This document shows, in pieces, positions 1 to 10,058 of a stretch of 64,000 nt of DNA (positions are counted from its first letter, which is position 1; each line of letters opens with the position of its first letter). The position numbers and the translations under genes are program-made. Source of the stretch: Burkholderiales bacterium (GTDB lineage Bacteria > Pseudomonadota > Gammaproteobacteria > Burkholderiales > Burkholderiaceae_C); assembly GCA_021414305.1 (NCBI GenBank), contig JAIOOS010000014.1, positions 124,001 through 188,000 of the forward strand. Direction: 5' to 3'. The notes below the pieces were generated by a model. The model did no database searches, had not been told where the DNA came from, and was given only the letters and a program-made list of their open reading frames with translations.

Positions 1-2
1 CC

Positions 3-164
3 GAGATGATCACCTTCTTCAACATCCACGGCGCCATGGTCTATGTCGACGCCGAGGGCCAGGTCACCGGCTACGAAGACGTGTTCACGAAGATCGCGAT
101 GTGCCGCCGCCACTACGCCGAGAACGGACTCGGCGAAGCCTTCGTCGACCAGTTCGTGCGCTAG
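3..164 (+). CDS. C-terminal 53 residues of an unidentified protein (5' end outside window)
   Basis: An open frame enters from the left edge in frame 3 and ends at TAG 162-164. The visible tail begins EMITFFNIHG and ends EAFVDQFVR. It shows no membrane segment and no motif I recognise. The gene runs toward the minus-strand metallo-hydrolase gene, which ends 31 bases downstream, so the two are convergent. Too little is left to assign a family. The frame is real-looking because third positions are almost all G or C. Confidence 0.6.
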   Translation, partial: EMITFFNIHGAMVYVDAEGQVTGYEDVFTKIAMCRRHYAENGLGEAFVDQFVR

Positions 165-195
165 TCGCCGTAGCCCAGGGCGGCGGGGGCGGCCT

Positions 196-1167
196 TCAGC
201 AGCCCGCGGTGCACTTGCCCGCGGCGTCGAACTCCATCGTCTTGCCGGAGAGCGGCACCACGACAGGCACCTTGCTCGCCTTCATGAACGCCTCGGTCTT
301 GCTGCCCGGGCGGACCTTGCCGCCGACCGTGCCCACCTCGTTGACGTGCGAGGCGATCACCGTCGCGGGCTTGACGAGCTCGTTGATCACGTAGGCCGCT
401 TCGGCCGGGCCGGTGGTGAAGCCGTCGCCGATGTTCATCACCGCGAGCTTGGCGCCGTAGTGCCGGTTCACGACGAGCTCCTGGTCGGCGGTGATGCCGG
501 TGTCGCCGGAGAGGTAGGCGACGAGTCCGTTGCTGAAACGCAGCACGTAGCCGGTGGGGAGGCCCACGTCGCCGGCGATGCCCGCGTCCTTCATCGCCTT
601 GCCGAGCTCGCCGCCGATGTAGTCGGGGTCGAGGCCGTTGCTGTGCATCGCCGTCACCGTGGCAATGCGGATGCCGCCGACGGTGACGCTGCCGCCGAAG
701 CGGGCGAGCATCGAGTTGGCCGGATCGCCCCCGTTGGCCTTGAGCTTGGCGGCGAAGAAGGGCGGCATCTCGCTGCCGGTGACGATCTTCGACTTCTTCT
801 CCAGGGCGATGTTCACGGCGTTGGAGTTCGGCAGCGCCGACACCGACATGTCGGGCGCGGCGCAGGTGCCCGAGTTCGGCGCCTTGTTGTGCGCGTTGCC
901 GAGGTGGTCGCCGTGCATGTGGCTCACCAGGATGATGTCGATCTTGCCGAGCCGCGGGTCGCTCGCGCCAGCGACGGTGCGGCCCGGGTCGTAGAGCACG
1001 CGCGTGCCGTTCGGATCCTCGAAGACCAGGGCGCGGTCCTGCGGACAGAACTCGCCGTCGATGCCGCCGAGCGGCGTGATCTTGACGGTCTGCGCCGCGA
1101 CGGGCAGGGCCAGGGCGGCGGCAGCGGCGAAGGCGGCGAGCGCCGCGTGGCGAAGCGATCGGGTCAT
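196..1167 (-). CDS. Exported metallo-beta-lactamase-fold hydrolase (UlaG-like)
   Basis: The product has 323 residues. A cleavable signal peptide is seen at residues 1-26 (a hydrophobic Ala/Leu run ending PVAAQ), so the enzyme probably works in the periplasm. The zinc signature HxHxDH is present as HMHGDHLG (H83, H85, D87, H88). A later SGDTG supplies the bridging aspartate typical of the UlaG/RNase Z-like branch. Residues around TVTAMHSNG carry another likely metal histidine. The gene is last in a minus-strand run with the solute-binding lipoprotein (43-base gap), the dehydrogenase, PrpD and Bug genes, and may belong to their operon. The substrate is unknown; a lactone or ester would suit the neighbourhood, but that is inference. 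Confidence 0.82.
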   Translation of the reverse strand: MTRSLRHAALAAFAAAAALALPVAAQTVKITPLGGIDGEFCPQDRALVFEDPNGTRVLYDPGRTVAGASDPRLGKIDIILVSHMHGDHLGNAHNKAPNSGTCAAPDMSVSALPNSNAVNIALEKKSKIVTGSEMPPFFAAKLKANGGDPANSMLARFGGSVTVGGIRIATVTAMHSNGLDPDYIGGELGKAMKDAGIAGDVGLPTGYVLRFSNGLVAYLSGDTGITADQELVVNRHYGAKLAVMNIGDGFTTGPAEAAYVINELVKPATVIASHVNEVGTVGGKVRPGSKTEAFMKASKVPVVVPLSGKTMEFDAAGKCTAGC

Positions 1168-1210
1168 GGCAAGGTCTCCGTGTGTCGTTGGGATCGTGAC
1201 AAGGAACGGG

Positions 1211-2023
1211 TCAGGGGCCGCCGCGTGGCGGCGCCACGAGGGCGCCTTCGATCGCGTGCCGCTGCAACGCGGCGGCGACGAAACCGGAGGCCTTGGCCTC
1301 CTCGATGAAGCGGCTGAGCCACGCCCGGGCCGCCAGGCGCCCCTTGGGCACGCCCATCGCCTGCTCGATCACCATGAAGCGCCCGGGCAGCAGGCGCACG
1401 CCGCCGACGCGCTTCGCGTCGGCCTCGAGCTGCTGCTTCACGCCGGCGGCCACTTCCAGGTTGTCGGCGAGGAACAGGTCGGTCACCGCCGGCGAGGTCG
1501 GTGCGCGCACCAACGACGCCGCCTTGAGCTCGCGCGTGAGGTAGAGGTCGTAGGCGCTGCCGCGGCCGACGGCGACGCGCGTGCCGGTGCGGTCGACCTC
1601 GTCGTTGCGCTGCAGCGGCGAGGCGGCGCGCACGAGGTAGGCGCCTTCGATGATCACGTAGGGCGCGGTGTAGTCCATGTCGGCGCCGCGCACCGGGTCG
1701 ATGGCGACGAAGGCCAGGTCGACGCCCTTCGCCTTGACCGCCTCCACCACGGCGCCGGCCGAGTTGAAGGTCACCAGTTCGACCGGCAGGCCGAGGCGGC
1801 GCCCGGCCTCCTGCGCCAGGTCGACCGAGACGCCGCGCGGCTCGCCGCCCGGCCCGCGGGTGGCGAGGATCGGGTTGCCGAAGTTGATCGCCGCGCGCAA
1901 GGTGCCGGTGCCGCCGAGCTCGGCGATCGCAGCGGCGCGCAGGTCGGGTGGCGTCGCGGCGCAGCCGGCGAGGGCAGCGGCGGCCAGGCACAGCGAAGCG
2001 ACGCAGGCAGGCAGGTTGAGCAT
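1211..2023 (-). CDS. Family-3 extracellular solute-binding lipoprotein (ABC importer type)
   Basis: The product has 270 residues and begins with a lipoprotein signal whose lipobox LAGC puts the modified cysteine at about residue 21. The rest has the two-lobe pattern of family-3 (amino-acid/polar solute) binding proteins: an early LRAAINFGNPIL strand, a VSVDLAQEAGRRLGLP segment, and GTRVAVGRGSAYDLYLTREL at the domain crossover. No permease or ATPase genes are adjacent, so it either uses a distant transporter or is a sensor-like orphan. It lies 13 bases after the dehydrogenase stop on the same strand, which suggests co-transcription. Confidence 0.8.
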   Translation of the reverse strand: MLNLPACVASLCLAAAALAGCAATPPDLRAAAIAELGGTGTLRAAINFGNPILATRGPGGEPRGVSVDLAQEAGRRLGLPVELVTFNSAGAVVEAVKAKGVDLAFVAIDPVRGADMDYTAPYVIIEGAYLVRAASPLQRNDEVDRTGTRVAVGRGSAYDLYLTRELKAASLVRAPTSPAVTDLFLADNLEVAAGVKQQLEADAKRVGGVRLLPGRFMVIEQAMGVPKGRLAARAWLSRFIEEAKASGFVAAALQRHAIEGALVAPPRGGP

Positions 2024-2036
2024 GGACCCTCTTCTC

Positions 2037-3112
<1,076 letters not shown>

Positions 3113-3116
<4 letters not shown>

Positions 3117-4483
3117 GGCCGGCAGCGCGCCGTCAGCTCGCGGATGTCGCGCAGCGCGGCAAGCGTGCGCCACCGGGCGGTGATCTCGGCGGACCGGGCG
3201 GCGCCCAGGACCGGCGCGACGAGCGCGCCGAACTTCGCCTCGAGCTGCGCGTCGCTCAGCGGGTTGCGCATCGAGCCGATCGCGTGCTCGACCTGAACCT
3301 CGACCCGGCGTCCGTCCTTGAGCAGCGCCGAAAGCAGCACCGCGTCCTCGTGGACCGCGTCGTCGACCGTGGCGTGCACCCGTGAACGCAGGGCCACGAC
3401 CTCGGGGTCGTTGACCACGGCGTCGGAAAACTCGTGCTCGCCGGCGCGGCCGTGGATCAGGCCGACCGCGGCGCCGTGGTAGACGCTGAACTTGCCCTGC
3501 AGGCCGTCCTTCGGCTCCTTCTTGCCGGTGAGCTCGAGCACCAGCGAATGGACCCGCAGGTCGATCCGCTCCACCTGCCCGGGCGCGATGCCCTGCGCGC
3601 GCAGCTGCACGCAGGCGTCGATGCTCGGATGGATGACGATGCCGCAGGCGAACGGCTTGTAGGTGTTGAACGAGATCTCGAAGCGCTCGCCGAGCGCGTC
3701 GGTCGCTTCGTGCCAGGCGCGCTTGTCGGAGACGACCTGGACGAAGCCGCGCGGCGCCTCCAGGGCGCGGGCGCTGGCGGTGAAGCCGCGGCTCGCGAGC
3801 AGCGCCGAGAACAGGCCGGCGCGCGCCGCGCCGCCCGGGTGGAAGGGCTTGGTCATGGTGCCGAACTGCTCGCGCAGGCCGACCGGCTGCGAGGCGGCGA
3901 TGCCGAGCGCCATCGCCGCCTGCCGCTCGTCGAGGCGAAGCAGCCGCGCGCAGCCGGCGGCGGCGCCGAGCATGCCGGTGGAGCCGGTGATGTGCCAGCC
4001 GCGGTCGTAGTGATCCGGGTACATGACGTTGCCGATGCGGCAGGCGACATCGATGCCGAGCACCAGCGCGTCGACCACGTCCCGCCCGTTGGCGCCGCGC
4101 AGCTCGGCGAGCGCGAGCACAGCCGACGCGACCGGGCCGGCCGGATGGATGATCGTCTTCAGGTGCGTGTCGTCGAAGTCGAAGGTGTGCGAGGTGATGC
4201 CGTTCACGAGCGCGGCGCTGCCGATGTCGACCTTCTCGGCGCGGCCGAGCACCGTCGCCTGCGGCGCCGGCTCGAGCATCTGCACCGCGCCCAGCGCCGC
4301 GTCCGCCGCCTCGTGACGCGCCGCGCCGATGGCGCAGCCGAGCCAGTTGTAGAAGGTGCGGTGCGCCTCGTGCTCGACCGCCTCGCTCCAGCCGCGCGAG
4401 GGATGGGTCGCGACGAACTTCGCGAGGATCGCGGTGACGGGAGGGGCCGCGGTATCGGCGGCGACTTGCGTGTTGCGGGCCAA
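3113..4483 (-). CDS. MmgE/PrpD family protein
   Basis: The product has 456 residues, as expected for the MmgE/PrpD family (2-methylcitrate dehydratase, cis-aconitate decarboxylase and many uncharacterised homologues). Typical segments are SHTFDFDDTH (the conserved D-D-x-H region), HPAGPVASAVLALAE, GIDVACRIG, WHITGSTGMLGAAAGCARLL, MTKPFHPGGAARAG and CGIVIHPSIDAC. There is no signal peptide, so it is cytoplasmic. It sits between a Bug solute-binding gene and a hydroxy-acid dehydrogenase. This suggests dehydration, isomerisation or decarboxylation of an imported di- or tricarboxylate rather than propionate metabolism, because prpB and prpC are absent. Confidence 0.85.
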
Positions 4484-4528
4484 GGAATGCTTCCGGTAGA
4501 AGATGAAGGGGAGAGTCGCCGGCGCCGC

Positions 4529-5497
4529 CTACTCGTCGAGGCGGATGTTCCTGGCCTTCGCGAGCGCGGTCCAGCGCGCGATCTCGGCGACGATGTACTG
4601 GCCGAACTGCTCGGGGCTCATGGGCCACGGCTCGACCGCCTCGCCGGCCAGCTTCTCGGCGAGGTCGGGCGCCTTCAGCACCGCGACCTGGGTCTCGTTG
4701 AGGCGGCGCACGACGTCGGCGGGCAGGCCCGCGGGGCCGACCGAGCCGTACCACTGCATCGCGTCGAAGCCCTTGAAGCCGGCCTCCTCCATGGTCGGCA
4801 CGTCCTTCAATTGCGGGCTGCGCTGCTTGCCGGTGACGGCGAGCGCGCGCATGCGCCCCGAGCGCAGGTGCGGCAGCGCCGCGGCCAGGCCGGGGAACAT
4901 GGCCTGCGTCTGCCCGCCGAGCAGGTCGGTGATCGCCGGCGCGATGCCGCGATAGGGGATGTGCAGCATGAAGACGCCGGTCTCCTGCTTGAACAGCTCC
5001 ATCGTCAGGTGCGTCAGCGAGCCGGGTCCGGCCGAGCCGTAGCTCACCTTGGCCGGGTTGCGCCTGACGTAGTCGATGAACTCCTTGATCGTCTTCGCCG
5101 GCACGCCGTCGTGGATCGCGAGCACGTTGGGGGTGGCGCCGATCATGCCGATCGGCGTGAAGTCCTTGACCGCGTCGTAGCTGACGCGGCGCGTTGCCGG
5201 CGTGGTGCCGTGCGTCGCCACGTAGCCCTGCATCAGCGTGTAGCCGTCGGCCGGCGCGCGCGCGGTGGTCTGGCAGGCGATCACGCCGCCGCCGCCGCCC
5301 AGGTTCTCGACGATGAAGTTCTGGCCCAGCGCCTTGCCCCAGCGCTCGGTCACCACGCGGGCGATCATGTCGTTGCCGCCGCCCGCCGAAACCGGAACGA
5401 TGTAGCGGATCGGCTTGGCGGGAAAAGCCTGCGCCCAGGCGATTCCGGGCAGGGCGATCGTGGCCGTCGCTGCCTGCAGCAGATGGCGTCGCTTCAT
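4529..5497 (-). CDS. Tripartite tricarboxylate transporter substrate-binding protein (Bug family)
   Basis: The product has 322 residues. A signal peptide occupies roughly residues 1-23 and ends in AWAQA, giving a periplasmic protein. Bug-family hallmarks are FPAKPIRYIVPVSAGGGNDMIAR directly after the cleavage site, a VENLGGGGGVIA turn, YGSAGPGSLTHL, and HIPYRGIAPAITDLLGGQ. No TctA/TctB membrane genes are nearby, which is common for Bug proteins of Burkholderiales. The start has a good Shine-Dalgarno AAGGAG about 9 bases upstream. It is the first gene of the minus-strand run and is divergent from the LysR gene. Confidence 0.92.
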   Translation of the reverse strand: MKRRHLLQAATATIALPGIAWAQAFPAKPIRYIVPVSAGGGNDMIARVVTERWGKALGQNFIVENLGGGGGVIACQTTARAPADGYTLMQGYVATHGTTPATRRVSYDAVKDFTPIGMIGATPNVLAIHDGVPAKTIKEFIDYVRRNPAKVSYGSAGPGSLTHLTMELFKQETGVFMLHIPYRGIAPAITDLLGGQTQAMFPGLAAALPHLRSGRMRALAVTGKQRSPQLKDVPTMEEAGFKGFDAMQWYGSVGPAGLPADVVRRLNETQVAVLKAPDLAEKLAGEAVEPWPMSPEQFGQYIVAEIARWTALAKARNIRLDE

Positions 5498-5550
5498 TCC
5501 TGTTGTCTCCTTTGGAATGGGGCGATGCTCGGCGCCTGTGCCCTTGTTGT

Positions 5551-5562
5551 AAATTGCAATTT
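5551..5562. promoter_or_regulatory. Perfect 12-bp palindrome between LysR gene and its divergent operon
   Basis: The sequence AAATTGCAATTT is an exact palindrome and is strikingly AT-rich in GC-rich surroundings. It lies 54 bases before the Bug gene start and 39 bases before the LysR gene start. It fits the T-N11-A dyad form of LysR boxes. A second pair of TGCATG half-sites follows at 5576-5581 and 5585-5590. Binding by the adjacent regulator is inferred from position only. Confidence 0.5.
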
Positions 5563-5601
5563 TCTGAGGCTTTGTTGCATGCCGTGCATGAGTGAGGTCC
5601 C

Positions 5602-6495
5602 TTGCTGAAGCCTTCGATCGCCGACCTGCGCGCCTTCGTCACGGTCGGCGAGCTGCAAAGCTTCGCCGCGGCCGCGAAGGCGCTGCACCTCTCGCAGCCG
5701 GCGCTCTCGCGGCGCGTTTCCCACCTGGAGGAGATGCTCGGCGTGCGCCTGTTCGACCGCACGACGCGCAGCGTCGGCCTGACCGTGCTGGGCCGGCGCT
5801 TCCTCGGCGAGGTGCACGGCCTGGTGGAGGACCTGGACCGCTCGGTCCTCAGCCTGCGCGACGCCGCCGAGCTGGAAGCGGGCGACGTGACGATCGGCTG
5901 CGTCTTCTCGGCGGTGCACCACTTCCTGCCGCCGGTGATCCGGGCGTTCCGGGACAAGCATCCGCGCGTGCTCGTGCGCATCATCGAGGAAGGCGCCGAC
6001 GAGGTGCTGGCGAGCGTGAAGCACGGCGAGGCCGACCTGGCGGTGAACTACATCGGCATGCAGGACCCCGAGCTCGAGTTCACGCCCCTGCTGAAGGAGC
6101 CCTACGTGCTCGCCTGCCCCGCCGGCCACCCGCTCGCGAAGCGCCGCTCTGTGCGCTGGGAGGAGCTGGCGAAGTACCCGCACGCGCGGGTCTCGCACGC
6201 CTCGCGCAACCGCCTCATCATCGACCAGGCGCTGGCCGAGCTGCCGCCGCTGCCGCGGCCGGTGATCGAGGTGCGCCACGTGTCCACGCTGATCGGCCTG
6301 GTCGAGCGCGGGCTCGCGCTGGCGGTGGTGCCGCAGCTCACCCTGCCGCTGCGGCCCGCGGCGGTGGTCGGCGTGAAGCTCGAGAAGCCGGCGATCACCC
6401 GCACCCTGGCCATCGTCCGGCGCAGCGGCCGCAGCCTCTCTCCCGCCGCGGCGGCGTTCGGGCAGCTGTTGAAGAAGGCCGGGCGGGCGACCTGA
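5602..6495 (+). CDS. LysR-family transcriptional regulator
   Basis: The product has 297 residues. The N-terminal winged helix-turn-helix is clear: LRAFVTVGELQSFAAAAKALHLSQPALSRRVSHLEEMLGVRLFDRTTRSVGLT. A two-lobe effector domain of periplasmic-binding fold follows from about residue 90. The start is TTG at 5602. An in-frame TGA at 5593-5595 excludes anything upstream, and GAGG lies 5 bases before the TTG. The gene diverges from the Bug/PrpD/dehydrogenase genes, the standard arrangement for a LysR activator sensing the imported acid or a product of it. Confidence 0.93.
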   Translation: MLKPSIADLRAFVTVGELQSFAAAAKALHLSQPALSRRVSHLEEMLGVRLFDRTTRSVGLTVLGRRFLGEVHGLVEDLDRSVLSLRDAAELEAGDVTIGCVFSAVHHFLPPVIRAFRDKHPRVLVRIIEEGADEVLASVKHGEADLAVNYIGMQDPELEFTPLLKEPYVLACPAGHPLAKRRSVRWEELAKYPHARVSHASRNRLIIDQALAELPPLPRPVIEVRHVSTLIGLVERGLALAVVPQLTLPLRPAAVVGVKLEKPAITRTLAIVRRSGRSLSPAAAAFGQLLKKAGRAT

Positions 6496-6531
6496 AGCGC
6501 GTCTCGCGGGCGATCGTGGTGCCGTAGGGCG

Positions 6532-9201
6532 CTACACGCCGTCGGGCTTGTTCCATCCCGCCTGCGGCCCCTTGGCGCGCAGCGCGCGGTATCGCGGCCG
6601 GTCGGGTTGCAGCACGTCGGCCTCGCGCGCGTCGTAGCCGGGGCCGGCGTCGCCGAGCAGCTTGCGCAGGTCCTCGCGCGACTTGTCCCATCCGGGGTAG
6701 GCCTTTCGCAGGTGATTCTCGTGGGCAATGATCTTCATGAGGTCGGGCTTCGACAGGCTGACGCCCAGCACGGTGAAGCCCTTGAGGTCGATCTCCCATT
6801 GGCTGAACACACGCTGCTCGTCGGCATAGGCCTCGCCGATGTTGCGCTTGAGCTCCTCGATGCGGCGCTGGATCTCGTCGATCCGCTCCTTCTCCTTGGC
6901 CGGGTCGACCTTGGAGACGAGCGGCTGGTTCGGCGTGAACTGGTTGATGCCCTTGGCCTCGTCGGACTTGGCCTTGATCCTGGCCTGGGTGCTGCGCTGC
7001 GCGGCGAGCAAGGCGGCGCGCCGCTGGTCGAGCCGGGCGGCCATGTCCTGGTAGTCATCGGCACGCGCGAACTCGGCCTGCGACTTCGACATGTCGTCGC
7101 GAAAGCCGTTGACCTGTCGCAGCAGCTCCTCGACCTTCTTGAGCACCGCCTCCGGCGCGCCCGCGCCGAGCGCCGCGGGCACCGGGTCGTTGACGACCAG
7201 CGCGTCGAAGAACGGCTTCTTGGGCGACAGCGAGGCCGGGAACTCGAACGGGATCTCGGTGCCGCTGATCGCGTTGCGCACGGTGTCGTGGCGGCCGCGT
7301 CCCGTCCCGCGCTCGAAGTCGGCGATCACCTTGGCGATCTTGTCGCGGTCGTCGCCGCAGGCCTTCACCCTCGCCTGCGTCTTCACCCAGTCGGTGTAGC
7401 AGGCGATGTCGCCGCGCCAGTACTTGCCCCATTGCCCGGGGCTGCCCTTGGCACGCTCGGCGAGTGCGGTGTAGCTGTCGTCGGTGAAGGCGGCGCCTTC
7501 CTGGCGCACCTTCTCCTTGCTGATCTCTTCCTTGCCGTCCTTCAGGTTCTTGAGGGTGGTGAGGGGCGACTTCTGCACCCGCTCGAACAGATCCTTGACA
7601 CCGCCGACGAGGTCGCCCTCGGTGTCGGTGGCGCTGGTCTCGCCGAAGCCGGTGCCGTCGGCATTCCGGCCGCCGCTGAACTTGTCGGTGCGCTTCGAGC
7701 CGGCGAAGGTCTTGTCGCCGGCCACCGCGGCGGCGTTGCTGCTGTTGCCGCCGGTGTGCACCGTGGTCTTGCCGTCCGGGCCGTCGATCTCGGTGTCGGA
7801 GCCGAAGCTCTGGTTGCCGCCGGTCATGCCCACGCCGCCCGCGGTGACGGTGAGGCCGCCGCTGTCGCTGTCGCCCGTGGTCTTGACGTCGAACGAGGCC
7901 ACGGCCGGGTTCTTGGCGCGCAGATCGAGCATCTGCGGGATCGTCTTGGCGGCCATCACCGATTTCAGCAGTGGCTTGAGCTCGGGCTTGCCGGGGTCGA
8001 TGACGAAGGTGACGGCCCGCGCTTCGTGCGCCTCCTTGCCGCCCGAGCCTTCCATGCCCACGCCCTCGAAGGTGAAGCCGGCGCCGCCCTTAACCTCGCG
8101 GCCCTTGACGGCCTGAAGCGTGATCCAGTACATGCCGTCCTTCATCGCGATCTTGCGCGAGAGGCTGCCGGAGACGCTCACGCCGGCGTTCAGGCTGATG
8201 CCGAACGCTCCCTTCTTCTGCGAGACGCCCCCGCCCGCCTCGCCGGTGGCCGAGAGGTTTTCCTCGACCTCTTCGTCGTCCTTCATCTCGCGCTGCTTGG
8301 CGCCGAACTTCTCGGCCAGCGCCCGCGCCTCGTTCATGCTGCCCTTGACCGCCAGCTCGAGCGCACGCAGCTCCTCGAAGCCGCCCGCCTTGCCCGACTT
8401 CATCGCCTCGATGTAGCGCTTGTTCTCGTCGGCCGTGGCCTTGCGCTTGTAGACGAGCTCGTACTCCACGCTGACGCCGGCATTCACCTGCACCGACTTG
8501 CCGTCGGCGCCGGCCTCGCGTTCGCGCTTGGCGCCCACGCCCACCTTGCCGCCGAGCACGAGGTGGAACGTGAGCTCCATCTCGCCCGGCGTCTCGGCGT
8601 AGGGGATCGGCTTGGACTCGACGTACGCCTTGCCCTCGAACGACGCGTTGCAGTTGACGACGGTGCCCTTGGCCGTCTTCTTCTCGGCCTCGGACTCGAC
8701 GCCGCCGCCGAGGCCGAGCTTGCCCTTGTCGGTGACCAGGCCGGCATTGAACTTGGGCTTGCCATCCTTCACTTCGGGCTTGTCGGCGGCGTCCTTGGGG
8801 TCCGGCTTGCCCGCGCCGATCTTGAGCTTGGCCTTGAGCTTGTCGGTGGCGCGGGTGCGCGCCGCCTTGATCGTCTCGCTGACCTTCTTGAACTCCTCGT
8901 TGCGGGCTTCGGGATTGCCGAGCTTGAGTGCGTCTTCGCGGGCCTTGTCGGCGTTCTTCAGGGCCAGGGCCAGCTCCCGCTTGGTCTCGTCGTCGCTGAT
9001 CGACGCGGCGTACTTCGCCGCCTCGTTCAATTCCTTCTTGAGATCGGCCTGCTCGGCCGAGGGCCCGGGCTTGCCGGCCGCCTCGGCAGTTTTCGGCGAG
9101 GCCGAGCCAGCGGCGACCGCGGCGGCCGCGGCCGGGGGAGGCGCCAGCGGCATCGACTTGGGCCGGGGGAGGTTGAGCGCGGCCAGCAGACCCTGAGGCA
9201 T
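6532..9201 (-). CDS. Large orphan protein of unknown function (889 aa)
   Basis: I do not recognise a family. No signal peptide or membrane helix is seen. Residues 1-50 are Pro/Ala-rich and low complexity. Residues about 50-145 are charged and helical (Lys/Glu/Ala). Residues about 150-560 are Gly/Lys/Val-rich with alternating hydrophobics such as GKVGVGAKRE, LNAGVSVSGSLSRK and GGLTVTAGGVGMTGG, suggesting beta-rich or repetitive structure. A more globular part contains KYWRGDIACYTDWVKTQARVKACG. Residues about 690-830 are strongly coiled-coil (IDEIQRRIEELKRNI), followed by AHENHLRKAYPGWDKS. The gene is single, flanked by LysR and PEP-CTERM genes. The layout recalls large secreted or contractile-injection cargo proteins, but nothing nearby supports that, so the function stays open. 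Confidence 0.75.
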   Translation of the reverse strand: MPQGLLAALNLPRPKSMPLAPPPAAAAAVAAGSASPKTAEAAGKPGPSAEQADLKKELNEAAKYAASISDDETKRELALALKNADKAREDALKLGNPEARNEEFKKVSETIKAARTRATDKLKAKLKIGAGKPDPKDAADKPEVKDGKPKFNAGLVTDKGKLGLGGGVESEAEKKTAKGTVVNCNASFEGKAYVESKPIPYAETPGEMELTFHLVLGGKVGVGAKREREAGADGKSVQVNAGVSVEYELVYKRKATADENKRYIEAMKSGKAGGFEELRALELAVKGSMNEARALAEKFGAKQREMKDDEEVEENLSATGEAGGGVSQKKGAFGISLNAGVSVSGSLSRKIAMKDGMYWITLQAVKGREVKGGAGFTFEGVGMEGSGGKEAHEARAVTFVIDPGKPELKPLLKSVMAAKTIPQMLDLRAKNPAVASFDVKTTGDSDSGGLTVTAGGVGMTGGNQSFGSDTEIDGPDGKTTVHTGGNSSNAAAVAGDKTFAGSKRTDKFSGGRNADGTGFGETSATDTEGDLVGGVKDLFERVQKSPLTTLKNLKDGKEEISKEKVRQEGAAFTDDSYTALAERAKGSPGQWGKYWRGDIACYTDWVKTQARVKACGDDRDKIAKVIADFERGTGRGRHDTVRNAISGTEIPFEFPASLSPKKPFFDALVVNDPVPAALGAGAPEAVLKKVEELLRQVNGFRDDMSKSQAEFARADDYQDMAARLDQRRAALLAAQRSTQARIKAKSDEAKGINQFTPNQPLVSKVDPAKEKERIDEIQRRIEELKRNIGEAYADEQRVFSQWEIDLKGFTVLGVSLSKPDLMKIIAHENHLRKAYPGWDKSREDLRKLLGDAGPGYDAREADVLQPDRPRYRALRAKGPQAGWNKPDGV

Positions 9202-9370
9202 GGAATCTCCGATCGACCAGAAGCAGAAGCGCGCAGCTTAGAGCGCCGTGCCGTCGAACGACCCCGCGAATGCGGGGGCCCGGAACGCCCTGGAAGGACG
9301 AACCGCTAACGGATGACTGACGGTGGCGGCGGAAGCTCCGGTTCATTCCAACCCCGGAGGTCACCGCCCC

Positions 9371-10051
9371 ATGAACCGCACCCGTCTCGCCCCCCTCTTC
9401 ACCGCGCTCGCCCTTGCCGGCGCCTGCGCCGTCGCCCGCGCCGACTACCCGACCGAGACCTTCCAGGGCGCGCAGGCGAGCAACGCCTCCGTGCCGGCCG
9501 GGCCGATCGCCGGCACCGGCTTCGAGCTCGTCGCCGGCACCGCCTGGATCGCGCCGGCGAACACGCTGTCGCACGGCAACGTGCTCGACCTCGCCTCGGG
9601 CTGGTACGCGTCGACGTTCGACAACGGCGCCAACCTCGGCTTCACGACGGTGCAGACGATCTCCACCTTCGACCTGCTGGCCGGCTACACCTACTCGCTC
9701 ACCTTCGACTACTCGCGCCAGGCGTTCTCGGCCGGCAACGGCCCGTTCGACACCTCGCTGATCGCCTCGCTCGGCAGCTTCTCGCAGACCTTCTACGACG
9801 TGGTCGGCTTCTATTACGGCGAAGACTGGCAGAGCGCGACCTTGACGTGGACCCAGAGCCTCACGCAGCTCGGCCAGCACATCGTCTTCACCGCCAGCGG
9901 GCCGGCCGGCTACTCGGGCATGGACATCGACAACGTCGCCATGGCCGGCCTGCCGCCCATCACCGCCCCGGTTCCCGAGCCGGAAACGTGGGCGATGATG
10001 CTCGCCGGCCTGGCCATGGTCGGCCGGCTGGCGCGCCGGCGGCGGGCCTGA
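9371..10051 (+). CDS. PEP-CTERM sorting-domain protein
   Basis: The product has 226 residues. A signal peptide spans residues 1-24 (MNRTRLAPLF to VARA). The C-terminus carries a textbook PEP-CTERM signal: VPEPETWAMMLAGLAMVGRLARRRRA, meaning the PEP motif, a hydrophobic helix and a basic tail. The middle is a beta-rich domain with aromatic and Ser/Thr residues, as in DUF642-like extracellular proteins (TFQGAQASN, GTGFELVAGTAW, DNVAMAG). The start at 9371 is preferred because GGAGG lies 11 bases upstream. The protein should be exported, cleaved and anchored by an exosortase; no exosortase gene lies in the window. It converges on boxA with only 7 bases between stops. Confidence 0.85.
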   Translation: MNRTRLAPLFTALALAGACAVARADYPTETFQGAQASNASVPAGPIAGTGFELVAGTAWIAPANTLSHGNVLDLASGWYASTFDNGANLGFTTVQTISTFDLLAGYTYSLTFDYSRQAFSAGNGPFDTSLIASLGSFSQTFYDVVGFYYGEDWQSATLTWTQSLTQLGQHIVFTASGPAGYSGMDIDNVAMAGLPPITAPVPEPETWAMMLAGLAMVGRLARRRRA

Positions 10052-10058
10052 CGCCCGA

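Noticed and set aside
9262-9277. CCCCGC-GAAT-GCGGGG hairpin as terminator
   Set aside because: It lies between divergent starts, with no T-run on either strand, so it cannot terminate a known gene; at most it is part of a leader.
6607-9309. Plus-strand 900-codon frame opposite the 889-residue orphan
   Set aside because: Both strands are open, so I compared them. The plus-strand translation is monotonous Leu/Gly/Arg/Ala with no ribosome binding site. The minus frame has balanced Lys/Glu/Asp/Thr use and segmental structure, so the minus frame was kept.
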